From NCBI GenBank assembly GCA_963710745.1, contig CAVQBP010000024.1:930001-994000 (forward strand): a stretch of DNA of 64,000 bases, in the 5' to 3' direction. Under the pieces are notes generated by a model, which saw only the letters and a program-made list of their open reading frames with translations, made no database searches and had not been told where the DNA came from. The first letter of the stretch is position 1, and each line of letters begins with the position of its first letter. The DNA is from CAVQBP01 sp963710745 (GTDB taxonomy: Bacteria > Bacteroidota > Ignavibacteria > Ignavibacteriales > Ignavibacteriaceae). This document shows, piece by piece, positions 18,396 to 27,650 of the stretch. Position numbers and translations under genes: made by a program.

Positions 18396-21300
18396 ATGAA
18401 TGATATTATGCATAAAGATAAACAGGTAATAGGCGCCTGCCTTGGAGCTTCTTCCATCTCTTTTGTCAGATTAAGAAAGTCTGACAATTTAATAAGCATT
18501 GAAGATACTCTTTCATTGCCGCACAATGGAGACCCAAGAACAATTTTTCAGGAAAAGCTTCATCAATTTGCAGTTACAAATAAATTATTGCATAATAATC
18601 CGGCTGATTTCCAGGAGAAATCATTACCTTATGAAAACGAAAGCTTATATGAACAGACTATCAAGAGTAAAGTTCAAAATAATCGTCTCGGTATTGAACC
18701 TCACTATCTCCCTTCAAGCATTATAGAACCTATTCCCGTAGTTGTAACAGGCCGAAAATTCAGAAAGCTCGTTAAGTTTACTAACATCTCCGAGCCCGAA
18801 GCAACCGAATATGCTTTTACATTTCTTAATAAAAGCAACGAACCTTATTCTGCCGTCGCTTCACTCGGCGGTGAAACATTCATGGTTTATACAATCGATG
18901 AGGAAGGAAAGATTTCAAATGTTATAACCAGAAACCAATGCGCCTCCGGGACAGGAGAATTTTTTCTTCAGCAGATAAAACGAATGGATATAGGTCTGGA
19001 AGAAGTTGTAAACATAGCAAGAGATGCAGAACCATTTAAAGTTTCGGGCAGATGTTCAGTATTCTGCAAATCCGACTGTACACATGCATTGAATAAAGGG
19101 ACAAGAAAATCTGAAGTTGCCGCAGGTTTGTCGTTAATGATGGCTGAAAAAGTTGAAGATCTTCTGAAAAAAGTAAAACCGGGAAAAGTGATGGTTGCCG
19201 GAGGCGTAACAAAAAATTCGGTGGTTATCGATTTTCTAAAGAAAAAAATCCCGGATATCGAAATACCTCCCGAAGCTCCTTACTTCGAAGCTTTAGGTGC
19301 TGCACTTTACGGGTTGGAGCATGATATAAATATAATTGAAGATTTTAATGATATTTTTATACCGAGAAAAAGTTCTTTTGTCTTTCACCAGCCGCTCAAG
19401 AACTTTAAAGACATGGTTCAATTCAAAACCATGGAAAGAGGGAAAGCAAAAGACGGTGATGCCTGTATACTGGGTCTCGATGTCGGCTCAACAACCACTA
19501 AAGCAGTTATAATCAGAAAATCAGATAACAAAATACTTGGGTCTGTTTATCTTTATACACACGGAAATCCGATTGAAGCTTCCAGGAAATGCTATTCTGA
19601 ATTACTGAGACAAATACCCGAAAAAATAAATATTATTGGAGTTGGAACTACGGGATCCGGCAGACAGATAGCCGGCCTCCATGCGTTAACTGAAGGTATT
19701 GTTAACGAAATTGTAGCACACGCAGCAGCGGCTGTTTTTTTTGATCCTGAAGTGGATACAATTTTTGAGATCGGCGGTCAGGATGCAAAGTACACTTACA
19801 TAGTTAATAAAGTGCCCGCCGATTATGCAATGAATGAGGCTTGCTCTGCAGGTACGGGTTCATTCATTGAGGAATCTGCACATGAATCACTTGGTATAAA
19901 AGTAACCGATATTGAGCCAATCGCTATGAACGGAGACATGCCGCCGAATTTCAGCGATCAATGCTCCGCTTTTATTAGCTCCGATATAAAAACAGCTCAG
20001 CAGGAAAATATTAATAAAGAAAATATTGTTGCCGGGCTCGTTTATTCAATCTGCATGAACTATGTAAACCGTGTTAAAGGAAACAGGACAATCGGCAAAA
20101 AGATTTTTATGCAGGGGGGTGTCTGCTACAATAAAGCAATACCAATTGCAATGGCTGCTTTAACAAATAAGGAAATTATAGTTCCTCCTGAACCGGGATT
20201 GATGGGTGCATTTGGCGTTGCACTTGAAATAAAAGAAAAAATTGATCTGGGCTTAATGAAACCCGGAAATTTTTTCCTTGAGAAACTTGCCGGGAGAGAA
20301 GTAAGCTATAAAAAGCCTTTTATCTGTGTCGGAGGAAAGGAAAAATGTGATCTCGCCTGTTCAATAAATCTGATAAATGTTGAAGGTAAAACATATCCCT
20401 TCGGTGGTGCCTGTAATAAATACTATAATATAATTAGTAAAACTAAAATTGATGCGGACAAGTATGATTATATTAAGAAACGTCATTTTCTTACATTTAA
20501 AAAATATGCACCGGAAGTTAAGCTGCCGGATGATGCAGTTTCTGTTGGTATAAATCAATCTTTTCACACTCATACGATTTACCCTTTATATTATAACTTT
20601 TTTACAAACCTTGGGTTTAAAGTTATTCTTTCTGAAAAAATCGATGAAAAAGGTCTGGAAAGAGAGAATACATCATTCTGCTATCCTGCACAGGTATCTC
20701 TAGGTCTATTTGCAGATTTGATTGAGAAAAATCCCGATTTTTATTTTATCCCCGAAATATCTGAAATGTATGTAGAAGATCCAGGCACTAAGGGTACTGA
20801 TCATCATAGACTTGATTCAAATTGTACGTGTGTATTTGTTTACGGGGAACCATTTTATTTGAAGCAGGGTTTTAAAGATTTGGTTTCCAAAGAAAAGTTT
20901 ATTACCCCTTACTTTAATTTTGCAAATGGCTTTGATAAGGAAGAAGGAAAATTTATTGAAGTTGCCAGACGATTGGGAATTGAGGATGAAACCAAAGTAA
21001 AGAAAGCTTTTTCATATGCCTTGAAAATGCAGACGGATTATCAGGACGAACTATTTGCAATGGGTGAGGAATTTATTAAGTATTTAAATGAACATCCCGG
21101 TGATATGGCAATTGTAATCGTAGGCCGACCTTATAATTCTTTTACTGAACTGGCTAATAAGGGGATACCCAAAAAATTCGCCTCAAGAAGTGTATATGTA
21201 GTTCCATTTGATATGTTCGATTACCGGGATCAGGTTGTAGACGATGATCAATACTGGGAAGGGGGAAAGAAAATATTAAAAGTTGCCCGTATCATAAAAA

Positions 21301-22904
21301 ATAATCCGCAGTTATATGCAACATACATTTCAAATTTCTCCTGTGGTCCTGATTCCTTGCTTTTAACTACATTCCGGTCTATAATGGGAACAAAACCTTC
21401 ATTAACTCTTGAACTTGACGGACATACAGCTGATGCCGGTATAAATACAAGAATAGATGCTGCACTGGATATAATTAAAAATTACAGACGAGTTCATTAT
21501 AAAATCAAGGATCCGGATTTTAGTAATTTTATTCCGGCAAGGATAGATTTTGATTCGAATCAGGGATATTTTATTTCTTCAAGCGGAGAAAAATTACCTC
21601 TGTCCGATCCGCAGGTTGAAATTCTTATACCTTCAATGGGAGATCTGGCTGCCCCGATGTTTGCTGCAGGATTGAGAAACCAGGGCTTTAACGCAATTGC
21701 TATGCCCGAAGGAAATCCTGAAATATTAAAATACGGCAGATCTGTTGCCAGCGGAAAAGAATGTCTGCCGCTGCTCTTATGTGTGGGTTCGCTTCTTGAT
21801 TATATAGAAAATAAATGGGACGGCAAAAAATATCTGGCCTTCTTCATTGTACAAGGAGGAGGTAATTGCAGGCTCGGGTTATATCCTGTATTTATGCGTG
21901 AGGTAATTAAGAGAAAAAGGTTAAGGAATGTAGCAACCTTATCATTAATGAATGATGACGGTTTCGCAGGATTAGGTCCTAATTTTTCCATACGGGGAAT
22001 GCAAACTCTTATGATCACCGATGTACTTGATGATGTGCGTTCCGGTATAATGGCTCATGCCGTTGATCCTGAAAAAGGTCTAAAAACATTTTACAGGGAA
22101 TATGATAAGCTAAATAAAGTATTTGAAAAGGAGCCACGGAGAATTTATAAAGCTTTAAGAAAATTTTCAAAAGTTATAAAAGCTGAAATAGCATCAAGAG
22201 TTCCTATAAATCAGGCTAAATATATCGCTTTATGCGGTGAGATTTATGTAAGACGGGATCATTTTTCGCATAAATGGCTTAATAAACATTTTGCCCAAAA
22301 GGGTTTTATCCTTAAGGATGCTTATATAACTGAATGGATATATTATGTAGATTATCTTTTAAAGAAAAAACTGCTGGAACCGGAAAGCTCTTATCAGCAG
22401 AAGCTGGAAAGACTGATGAGAGTTATATATATGAAGATTGCAGAATATAGAATTAAAAAGCTCCTGGCAAAAACCGGTTATTATAAGTTTTCATTAACAA
22501 AAGTTGAATCAATTCTCAAAAGAAGCACTCACATCCTTCCTCTTGAATATAAAGGTGAAGCCGGACTGACTCTTGGTGTTGCACTGCATGAAACAATTGA
22601 TAAATATTGCGGGGTGATAAATCTTGGTCCTTTCGGATGCATGCCCACAAGGTTTACGGAATCATTAGCTTCAGCCGAAATGAAAGTAGAAAATAAAATA
22701 TTTGCCGAACGGATTGTAGATAAAAATTATAAACTCCCTGAAATATTTAACGGTAAAATGAATATACCGTTTTTAACAATTGAAACAGACGGGAACGTTT
22801 ATCCCCAGGTTATTGAGGCCAGGCTGGAAACCTTTGCTTTGCAGGCAGAACGGATATCAAGTCTAATGAAGGCTGCAAAGCTGAACGGGTACGGGGAGGT
22901 GTGA
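18396..22904 (+). CDS. Acyl-CoA dehydratase activase-related protein, double BadF/BcrA domains plus DUF2229
   Basis: A 1502-residue fusion of the 2-hydroxyacyl-CoA dehydratase activator family. Two ASKHA ATPase domains are present, at about 10-320 and 355-620. Each carries the activator cysteines: NQCASGTGEF with GRCSVFCKSDC in the first, and NEACSAGTGSF with SDQCSAF in the second. In known activators the equivalent cysteines hold a [4Fe-4S] cluster between subunits. The second domain also has the phosphate loop LGLDVGSTTTKAV; the first is weaker (IGACLGASSISFV). A DUF2229-like region follows at about 650-880 (CDLACSINLINVEGKTYPFGGACNKYY), then an HgdB-like C-terminal region. Known activators drive low-potential electron transfer with ATP. 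No dehydratase partner lies nearby, so substrate and partner are unknown. Confidence 0.92.
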   Translation: MNDIMHKDKQVIGACLGASSISFVRLRKSDNLISIEDTLSLPHNGDPRTIFQEKLHQFAVTNKLLHNNPADFQEKSLPYENESLYEQTIKSKVQNNRLGIEPHYLPSSIIEPIPVVVTGRKFRKLVKFTNISEPEATEYAFTFLNKSNEPYSAVASLGGETFMVYTIDEEGKISNVITRNQCASGTGEFFLQQIKRMDIGLEEVVNIARDAEPFKVSGRCSVFCKSDCTHALNKGTRKSEVAAGLSLMMAEKVEDLLKKVKPGKVMVAGGVTKNSVVIDFLKKKIPDIEIPPEAPYFEALGAALYGLEHDINIIEDFNDIFIPRKSSFVFHQPLKNFKDMVQFKTMERGKAKDGDACILGLDVGSTTTKAVIIRKSDNKILGSVYLYTHGNPIEASRKCYSELLRQIPEKINIIGVGTTGSGRQIAGLHALTEGIVNEIVAHAAAAVFFDPEVDTIFEIGGQDAKYTYIVNKVPADYAMNEACSAGTGSFIEESAHESLGIKVTDIEPIAMNGDMPPNFSDQCSAFISSDIKTAQQENINKENIVAGLVYSICMNYVNRVKGNRTIGKKIFMQGGVCYNKAIPIAMAALTNKEIIVPPEPGLMGAFGVALEIKEKIDLGLMKPGNFFLEKLAGREVSYKKPFICVGGKEKCDLACSINLINVEGKTYPFGGACNKYYNIISKTKIDADKYDYIKKRHFLTFKKYAPEVKLPDDAVSVGINQSFHTHTIYPLYYNFFTNLGFKVILSEKIDEKGLERENTSFCYPAQVSLGLFADLIEKNPDFYFIPEISEMYVEDPGTKGTDHHRLDSNCTCVFVYGEPFYLKQGFKDLVSKEKFITPYFNFANGFDKEEGKFIEVARRLGIEDETKVKKAFSYALKMQTDYQDELFAMGEEFIKYLNEHPGDMAIVIVGRPYNSFTELANKGIPKKFASRSVYVVPFDMFDYRDQVVDDDQYWEGGKKILKVARIIKNNPQLYATYISNFSCGPDSLLLTTFRSIMGTKPSLTLELDGHTADAGINTRIDAALDIIKNYRRVHYKIKDPDFSNFIPARIDFDSNQGYFISSSGEKLPLSDPQVEILIPSMGDLAAPMFAAGLRNQGFNAIAMPEGNPEILKYGRSVASGKECLPLLLCVGSLLDYIENKWDGKKYLAFFIVQGGGNCRLGLYPVFMREVIKRKRLRNVATLSLMNDDGFAGLGPNFSIRGMQTLMITDVLDDVRSGIMAHAVDPEKGLKTFYREYDKLNKVFEKEPRRIYKALRKFSKVIKAEIASRVPINQAKYIALCGEIYVRRDHFSHKWLNKHFAQKGFILKDAYITEWIYYVDYLLKKKLLEPESSYQQKLERLMRVIYMKIAEYRIKKLLAKTGYYKFSLTKVESILKRSTHILPLEYKGEAGLTLGVALHETIDKYCGVINLGPFGCMPTRFTESLASAEMKVENKIFAERIVDKNYKLPEIFNGKMNIPFLTIETDGNVYPQVIEARLETFALQAERISSLMKAAKLNGYGEV

Positions 22905-22944
22905 GGAACTGAGAAGTACATAACCAGATCCCGGATATGGGGTA

Positions 22945-22964
22945 CCGGATACCAGATGCCGGAT
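22945..22964. repeat. Left arm of an inverted repeat flanking the S23-type gene
   Basis: A 20-base arm (CCGGATACCAGATGCCGGAT) lies in a repeat-rich stretch after the activase stop. Its reverse complement matches 23504-23523 at 18 of 20 positions. Degenerate copies of the same motif (CCGGATATGG, GGTACCGGAT) lie next to it. Confidence 0.75.
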
Positions 22965-23021
22965 AAGGAATCAAAAATTGAGATATTAAATTTTTTATAA
23001 ATAATAATATGGGTGGGGAAA

Positions 23022-23393
23022 ATGAATTATAAAGATTTAGAAGTATGGCAGACTGCTAAAGAGTTATCTATTGATATCCATAAAATGATTTTAGCTCCTA
23101 AATTTGAGATGTATGAAGAAGGTAGTCAGATTAGAAAATCTTCTAAGTCTATAAGATCAACAATAGTTGAGGAATATGGAAGAAGAAGATATAAAAATGA
23201 GTTTTTCAAATTTCTAACTTATGCTATTGCTTCAACAGATGAAACAAATGACCATTTAGAAACCTTATTTGAAACAGAATCACTTAAAGATGAGAAATTT
23301 TATAACTTTTTGCTGAATAAGGCAAATCTCTTGGGTAAAAAATTAATAAAATTTTTAGAATCGGTTGAAAGGCTGCATATTAGGGTGAAATAA
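23022..23393 (+). CDS. Four-helix-bundle protein, S23 / 23S rRNA intervening-sequence type
   Basis: A 123-residue protein of the four-helix-bundle (S23/IVP-like) family. It starts MNYKDLEVWQTAKELSIDIH and contains EEGSQIRKSSKSIRSTIVEEYGR, both hallmark stretches. I place the start at the ATG at 23022, preceded by GGGTGGGG; a GTG at 23013 is also in frame. Relatives are encoded in intervening sequences of 23S rRNA in some bacteria, and similar bundles accompany diversity-generating retroelements. Here the gene is free-standing, with no rRNA or reverse transcriptase in the window. It lies between 20-base inverted-repeat arms, which is the unusual feature. Molecular function is unknown. Confidence 0.85.
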   Translation: MNYKDLEVWQTAKELSIDIHKMILAPKFEMYEEGSQIRKSSKSIRSTIVEEYGRRRYKNEFFKFLTYAIASTDETNDHLETLFETESLKDEKFYNFLLNKANLLGKKLIKFLESVERLHIRVK

Positions 23394-23503
23394 ATATACT
23401 TTTACTAGATGCGGGATACCTGAAACTAGGCATAGATTTCTTACAAATTCCGGAATCAGTGTGAAGGACTATCTGGTATCCAGAATCATATATTATGTAA
23501 TAT

Positions 23504-23523
23504 ATCCGGCATCAGGTATCTGG
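23504..23523. repeat. Right arm of the inverted repeat flanking the S23-type gene
   Basis: ATCCGGCATCAGGTATCTGG is the complement of the left arm with two mismatches. A shorter near-palindrome (CTGGTATCCAG) and further CCGGAAT/CCGGTAT copies surround it within 23401-23540. Confidence 0.75.
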
Positions 23524-23573
23524 AATCCGGTATCTTGTTAGGTAAATTCATCCAATTTTAACAGGAGGAGAAA

Positions 23574-23969
23574 ATGGAACAGCCCATTCTTTCAGACAAA
23601 AACCGATTCCCGGCCGAAGATATTATCTTTTCTCATATCGGAAGAACTAAAACATTGTGGATTTCTTTTTTTGAATATATCCATTCAGATCATCCTGATT
23701 TTTCCCAAGAGTGGAGATTTTACAATGATGGGAAAAGCTGGCTTATGAAAGTTCAAAGGAAGGCCAAAACAATATTCTGGCTTTCCATTATTAAAAACTC
23801 TTTCAGGATAACTTTTTATTTTACTGATAAATCAAGCCAGGCAATTGCAGAAAGCAATATTTCGGGGGAACTAAAAGCACAATTCCGGGATGGGAAATCC
23901 TATGGAAAAATTAAAGGGATTACGATTATATTTAAAAGAAAAAAGATGTTGAATATGCGAAATCATTAA
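23574..23969 (+). CDS. DUF3788 family protein with a frameshifted C-terminus
   Basis: A 131-residue protein of the DUF3788 type (EWRFYNDGKSWLMKVQRKAKTIFW is the recognisable core), function unknown. AGGAGGAG precedes the ATG. The last residues (KMLNMRNH) look wrong. With one more A in the run of six at 23939-23944 the frame would read DVEYAKSLIAVKLSLK and stop at 23995, which is the expected amphipathic tail. So the 3' end is probably shifted by a one-base contraction of the A-run, by error or by real variation. Confidence 0.78.
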   Translation: MEQPILSDKNRFPAEDIIFSHIGRTKTLWISFFEYIHSDHPDFSQEWRFYNDGKSWLMKVQRKAKTIFWLSIIKNSFRITFYFTDKSSQAIAESNISGELKAQFRDGKSYGKIKGITIIFKRKKMLNMRNH

Positions 23970-24132
23970 TAGCTGTTAAGCTTAGCTTAAAGTAGCATTT
24001 AGAAAACTGTTTAAATCGGTTCTTTTTTTATATCACCCTTTGTTTTTGTTATTATTTTCTCAAATATGTTATGTTGGAAATGTTAAGAGGAAATATTTTA
24101 AACTTTTCTGTTTAACATTAAAGATTAAAAAT

Positions 24133-24633
24133 ATGAACACCGAAAGTTTAGGGAAATACTTTCTCCAGGAATTGGAAGCTGAAATTACCGCAACAAGAAA
24201 ATGTCTGGAGAGAATACCGGAAAGTTTATTTGACTGGAAACCTCATGAAAAATCTATGCCGATGGGTTATCTTGCTTTACTTGTTGCAGAAATGCCAAAA
24301 TGGATAACCGAAACTATTGAAAATTCTGTTATTGATTTTGCTACATTTAAGCACTTCCAGCCGAAAAATACGCTCGAATTGGTAAATCATTTTAATGAAA
24401 ATATAAAAGGTGCTCAAAACGCCCTGAAAAACGTTACAAATGAGGAATTATCCGGGAAGTTTTATCTTAAAAATAACGGAGTAGAATTATTCAGTTCGCC
24501 AAAGGATGAAACCATTAGTTCAACACTAAATCACTGGGTTCATCACCGCGGTCAGCTGACTGTTTATATGCGTTTAAATAATATTCCTGTTCCCTCTATC
24601 TATGGTCCATCTGCAGATGAAAAGGTATTTTAA
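24133..24633 (+). CDS. DinB family protein
   Basis: A 166-residue DinB/YfiT-like four-helix protein. I start it at the ATG at 24133 (MNTESLGKYFLQELEAEI); the longer frame from 24040 adds an unlikely hydrophobic lead. Family metal-binding histidines can be seen in LNHWVHHRGQLTVYMRLNN near the end. The first histidine of the usual triad, in the opening helices, is not obvious (MPMGYLALLVAEMPKW replaces the common HxxxxxxE-like part), so metal binding may be altered. DinB proteins include thiol transferases and stress-induced proteins of unknown role. Confidence 0.85.
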   Translation: MNTESLGKYFLQELEAEITATRKCLERIPESLFDWKPHEKSMPMGYLALLVAEMPKWITETIENSVIDFATFKHFQPKNTLELVNHFNENIKGAQNALKNVTNEELSGKFYLKNNGVELFSSPKDETISSTLNHWVHHRGQLTVYMRLNNIPVPSIYGPSADEKVF

Positions 24634-24697
24634 TTGAAAAAAGAATTAATAGTCTGAAAATCTATTTCAATAAATATTCACATCATATTGTAAAATC

Positions 24698-25066
24698 ATG
24701 AAATATAAACCATTAAACTTTGAAGAAAAATTTAGTAAACTTAAAGAGCAATGGTCTCCCCGTGTAATTGGCGAGATGAATGACTATCAATTTAAGATTG
24801 TTAAGATCGAAGGAGATTTCATCTGGCATAGTCATAAAGAAACAGATGAAACTTTTATTATTCTGGAGGGAGAGCTGCGTATCGATTTTAGAGATGGATA
24901 TGTTAATCTGAAAAAAGATGAAATGTTTATTGTACCTAAAACAGTTGAACATAAACCATATGCTGAGAAAGAGGCGAAAATATTATTAATTGAGCCAAGG
25001 GGAGTTCTCAATACAGGCGATGAAGAAGTCAGCAAACTAACTGCGAAAAACGATATCTGGATTTAA
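24698..25066 (+). CDS. Cupin domain-containing protein
   Basis: A 122-residue single-domain cupin. The first motif is WHSHKETDETFIILEGEL, and the second is MFIVPKTVEHKPYAE, giving the usual His/His/Glu and final His metal ligands. Such small cupins often act as isomerases, dioxygenase-like enzymes or sugar binders; nothing here selects one. It ends with the common TAKNDIWI tail and appears intact. It follows the DinB gene by 64 bases. Confidence 0.88.
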   Translation: MKYKPLNFEEKFSKLKEQWSPRVIGEMNDYQFKIVKIEGDFIWHSHKETDETFIILEGELRIDFRDGYVNLKKDEMFIVPKTVEHKPYAEKEAKILLIEPRGVLNTGDEEVSKLTAKNDIWI

Positions 25067-25198
25067 ATAAATATATAATGATGAAGCATTAAACAGGAAA
25101 AAATATTCAACTTTGCTAGAACTATTAAAATGTAATTTAAATCAGTGCTTTTATGTCAGGATTATTTCATTTATAATTTCTAATTTTTCATTTCAGTT

Positions 25199-27595
25199 TT
25201 ATTCAATCTCAACAGTATAGTCTTTGTTTTCCCATTTGTTAGCTTCACTCCAGTAAAAAGTAAATATTATTTTTTCTCGGGAATTAAGATTTTTAGTATT
25301 AAGATCTAAATAGTAAATTCCCAAATCGCTGAAGGAAACGGAGCTTTTATGTTTGGTTTTCCAGTTATCGAAGCTCCAGCTTATTTTGCAAGGAGCTGAT
25401 ACTTCTATTCTTAATTTTTTCCCATGGGGCATTGTGCGGCATTTCATATTAAAACGCCACATAAATTTATCAGATGCCACTTTTTTAACAACATACCTCT
25501 GGTAAGTCTGCTCCGGCATATCAAATACTTTCTTCTGCTGAAGAGAAATGCAGAGCTTCAAATATTCTGCATGCGCCCAAACCAGCGGCATTGCAGAACC
25601 GGAATGTCTGCCGAAAAACAATTCTTTTTCAGGAATGTCATCAGTATCCCATAACTGTTCGGGCAGCATTCCTCCTTCATTAGCAAATGATTCCATAGCT
25701 TTTTTTAATCTCTTTGCTTCCTTAAAATTACCCGCAGCTATTTCATAGTGAGCACGTTCACCCGTTAATAACGGCCATGCTCTTCCAATACCAGTTCCAT
25801 CAAAAGAGCTCCCATCTTCATGCTCGCCGTATCCATCATTGTTATACCTGTGCCAGCAGGATCCGGCAGGAAATTCAATTCTCAGAATTTGATCTATAAC
25901 TTTCACCGTATTTAAAATCTGCACATCATCTGCTGCCCGCAGGCCAAATCTAACAAGAGATAAGGCATCGGGACTAATAATTTCATCGGCAAAAAATTTA
26001 TCTGTTCCTAAAGTTCTGTTATTTATTGTAATTTCTTCATTTAAAGAATTGCCATCACCTGCGTCAGGAGGTGAAATCCTGATATAATAACCTTCAACAC
26101 CAACTTTTTTTGCCAGGTCTGTTCCTTTTGTATATATCCATCTCTCAACCTGATCATTCCATATATCAGCGGTTTCACGCAAAAATTCTGCTAATTTTTT
26201 TTCTTTCTGATTATCGGCATGATCTGCTGCAATTAATAATGCTGCAATCTCTACAGCTAAAGTAAAAGGAGAAAATCCGGCTTCCTCCTCCCACCTGTCT
26301 TCCTGTGTAACCGGACCATTTTTAACTATAAAAGAGGCAGCTTTTTTCACCATAGGCCACATTCTATTTAAATACTCCTGCGGAACCTTACCCAATCTTT
26401 TAGCCAGATCCAACAACAGGATTGGAAATGCAGTTTCATCGAGCTGAATTCCTTCCCAGTAAGGCGAACCGTCCAGCCACATATTCTGAGCCCAATGTCC
26501 GTCTTCTTCCTGTGTAACGACAAGATAATTCAGAACCCTGAATGCATCATCCCACGATTCCAGTGTTAACAATCCCCCTGCAGCTTCTGCAAGATCTCTT
26601 GGCCATGCCAGGTGATACCCGCCCAGATCATCATCTCCTTTTGCATATCCCCATGGAATCGAAAGACTTGCAATTATACCACCCCTTAAACTTTTGGCCT
26701 GATGAATTTGCAATACAGAAGCGCTGATCATATTGAGCCTGGAAGTAGAGCCTGTCTCATTTTTAAATGATAAATATTTTTTCTGCCAATTCTGCCATTC
26801 ATCAATATATTTTGATTTGATGTTCTCAAAACTTTCAAACAGACTGGCAGCAGCTTTCTGCCCTGCTTCAAAATAATTTTCTCCGAAAGCAATACTTATT
26901 ACAAAAGAATTATCTTTTAGATTTTCCAGGTCAATCTCACCTGTTAGAGCAATATTTCCATTTTCTGCCTTATTATATTGTTTGGTTAATAATTTATTTT
27001 TATACAAATCCTGCCATCCGTCTGAAGATCCGGCAAACCCTGTAGTCATGACTTTCCAGGGGATTGAACATGCCATAGCAAGAGTTATCCCCTCTCGTTC
27101 TGCGAAAAGCATTGGAATACCCTTATAATTACCTACCCATCCTTTATTTCCAGCGCCACGATTTCTTATATGAGGTGCCAGAAGTGCATAAAGATGAAAT
27201 GGAACATTCTTCTTTAATGGTTTGAAGTTTATTTTTTGTAAAATACTATCCCTATCAGGATCTGCAATGATTTCTTTTTTAATTTTATAAAAACCCTCGT
27301 TGCACGTATTTTTAAGTTTATAGGCTGGGACTCCCTCCGATAAATATTTAATCTCATTTTTAGTTGATCTTTTTTCTTCCGAAAAAAATTTTTTTCCGTC
27401 GGTAACTATAAATCCCATATCCCGGGTACATGCAGTATCCAATCTTGGATAATATATTTCATTTAAAATACCATGGCTTAAAGTAAACCAAACCTTGCTA
27501 AAGCTATTATAAGAAGTACCTATTCCGCTTTTACAGCTTGATGTCCATTTGGGAAGGATACCCGGTCCGCCCGGGGCAAACTCTGCTTTTTCCAT
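25199..27595 (-). CDS. Glucan 1,4-alpha-glucosidase, GH15
   Basis: A 798-residue bacterial-type glucoamylase/glucodextranase. An N-terminal beta-sandwich domain (APGGPGILPKWTSSCKSGIG, then SHGILNEIYYPRLD) covers about 1-270. The (alpha/alpha)6 GH15 domain covers about 290-690. The two catalytic acids lie in GIQLDETAFP (acid) and EGGMLPEQLWD (base). No signal peptide is visible, so it would act on cytoplasmic glucans such as glycogen or imported maltodextrins. It lies 55 bases downstream of an MFS transporter gene on the same strand and probably shares its transcript. Confidence 0.94.
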   Translation of the reverse strand: MEKAEFAPGGPGILPKWTSSCKSGIGTSYNSFSKVWFTLSHGILNEIYYPRLDTACTRDMGFIVTDGKKFFSEEKRSTKNEIKYLSEGVPAYKLKNTCNEGFYKIKKEIIADPDRDSILQKINFKPLKKNVPFHLYALLAPHIRNRGAGNKGWVGNYKGIPMLFAEREGITLAMACSIPWKVMTTGFAGSSDGWQDLYKNKLLTKQYNKAENGNIALTGEIDLENLKDNSFVISIAFGENYFEAGQKAAASLFESFENIKSKYIDEWQNWQKKYLSFKNETGSTSRLNMISASVLQIHQAKSLRGGIIASLSIPWGYAKGDDDLGGYHLAWPRDLAEAAGGLLTLESWDDAFRVLNYLVVTQEEDGHWAQNMWLDGSPYWEGIQLDETAFPILLLDLAKRLGKVPQEYLNRMWPMVKKAASFIVKNGPVTQEDRWEEEAGFSPFTLAVEIAALLIAADHADNQKEKKLAEFLRETADIWNDQVERWIYTKGTDLAKKVGVEGYYIRISPPDAGDGNSLNEEITINNRTLGTDKFFADEIISPDALSLVRFGLRAADDVQILNTVKVIDQILRIEFPAGSCWHRYNNDGYGEHEDGSSFDGTGIGRAWPLLTGERAHYEIAAGNFKEAKRLKKAMESFANEGGMLPEQLWDTDDIPEKELFFGRHSGSAMPLVWAHAEYLKLCISLQQKKVFDMPEQTYQRYVVKKVASDKFMWRFNMKCRTMPHGKKLRIEVSAPCKISWSFDNWKTKHKSSVSFSDLGIYYLDLNTKNLNSREKIIFTFYWSEANKWENKDYTVEIE

Positions 27596-27650
27596 CTTAT
27601 CCTTTTATATTTTTAGTTTAAAATGAATAGAAATTAATGTTAGAAATCTA

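Noticed and set aside
18396..22904. Considered a benzoyl-CoA or hydroxyglutaryl dehydratase operon.
   Set aside because: Only the activator-type protein is present; no dehydratase subunits or CoA transferase lie nearby.
23013..23021. GTG start giving three extra residues for the four-helix-bundle gene.
   Set aside because: The ATG at 23022 with GGGTGGGG directly before it fits the family N-terminus better.
24040..24132. Longer N-terminus for the DinB gene.
   Set aside because: It adds a hydrophobic and Phe-rich lead unlike the family; the ATG at 24133 gives the normal length.
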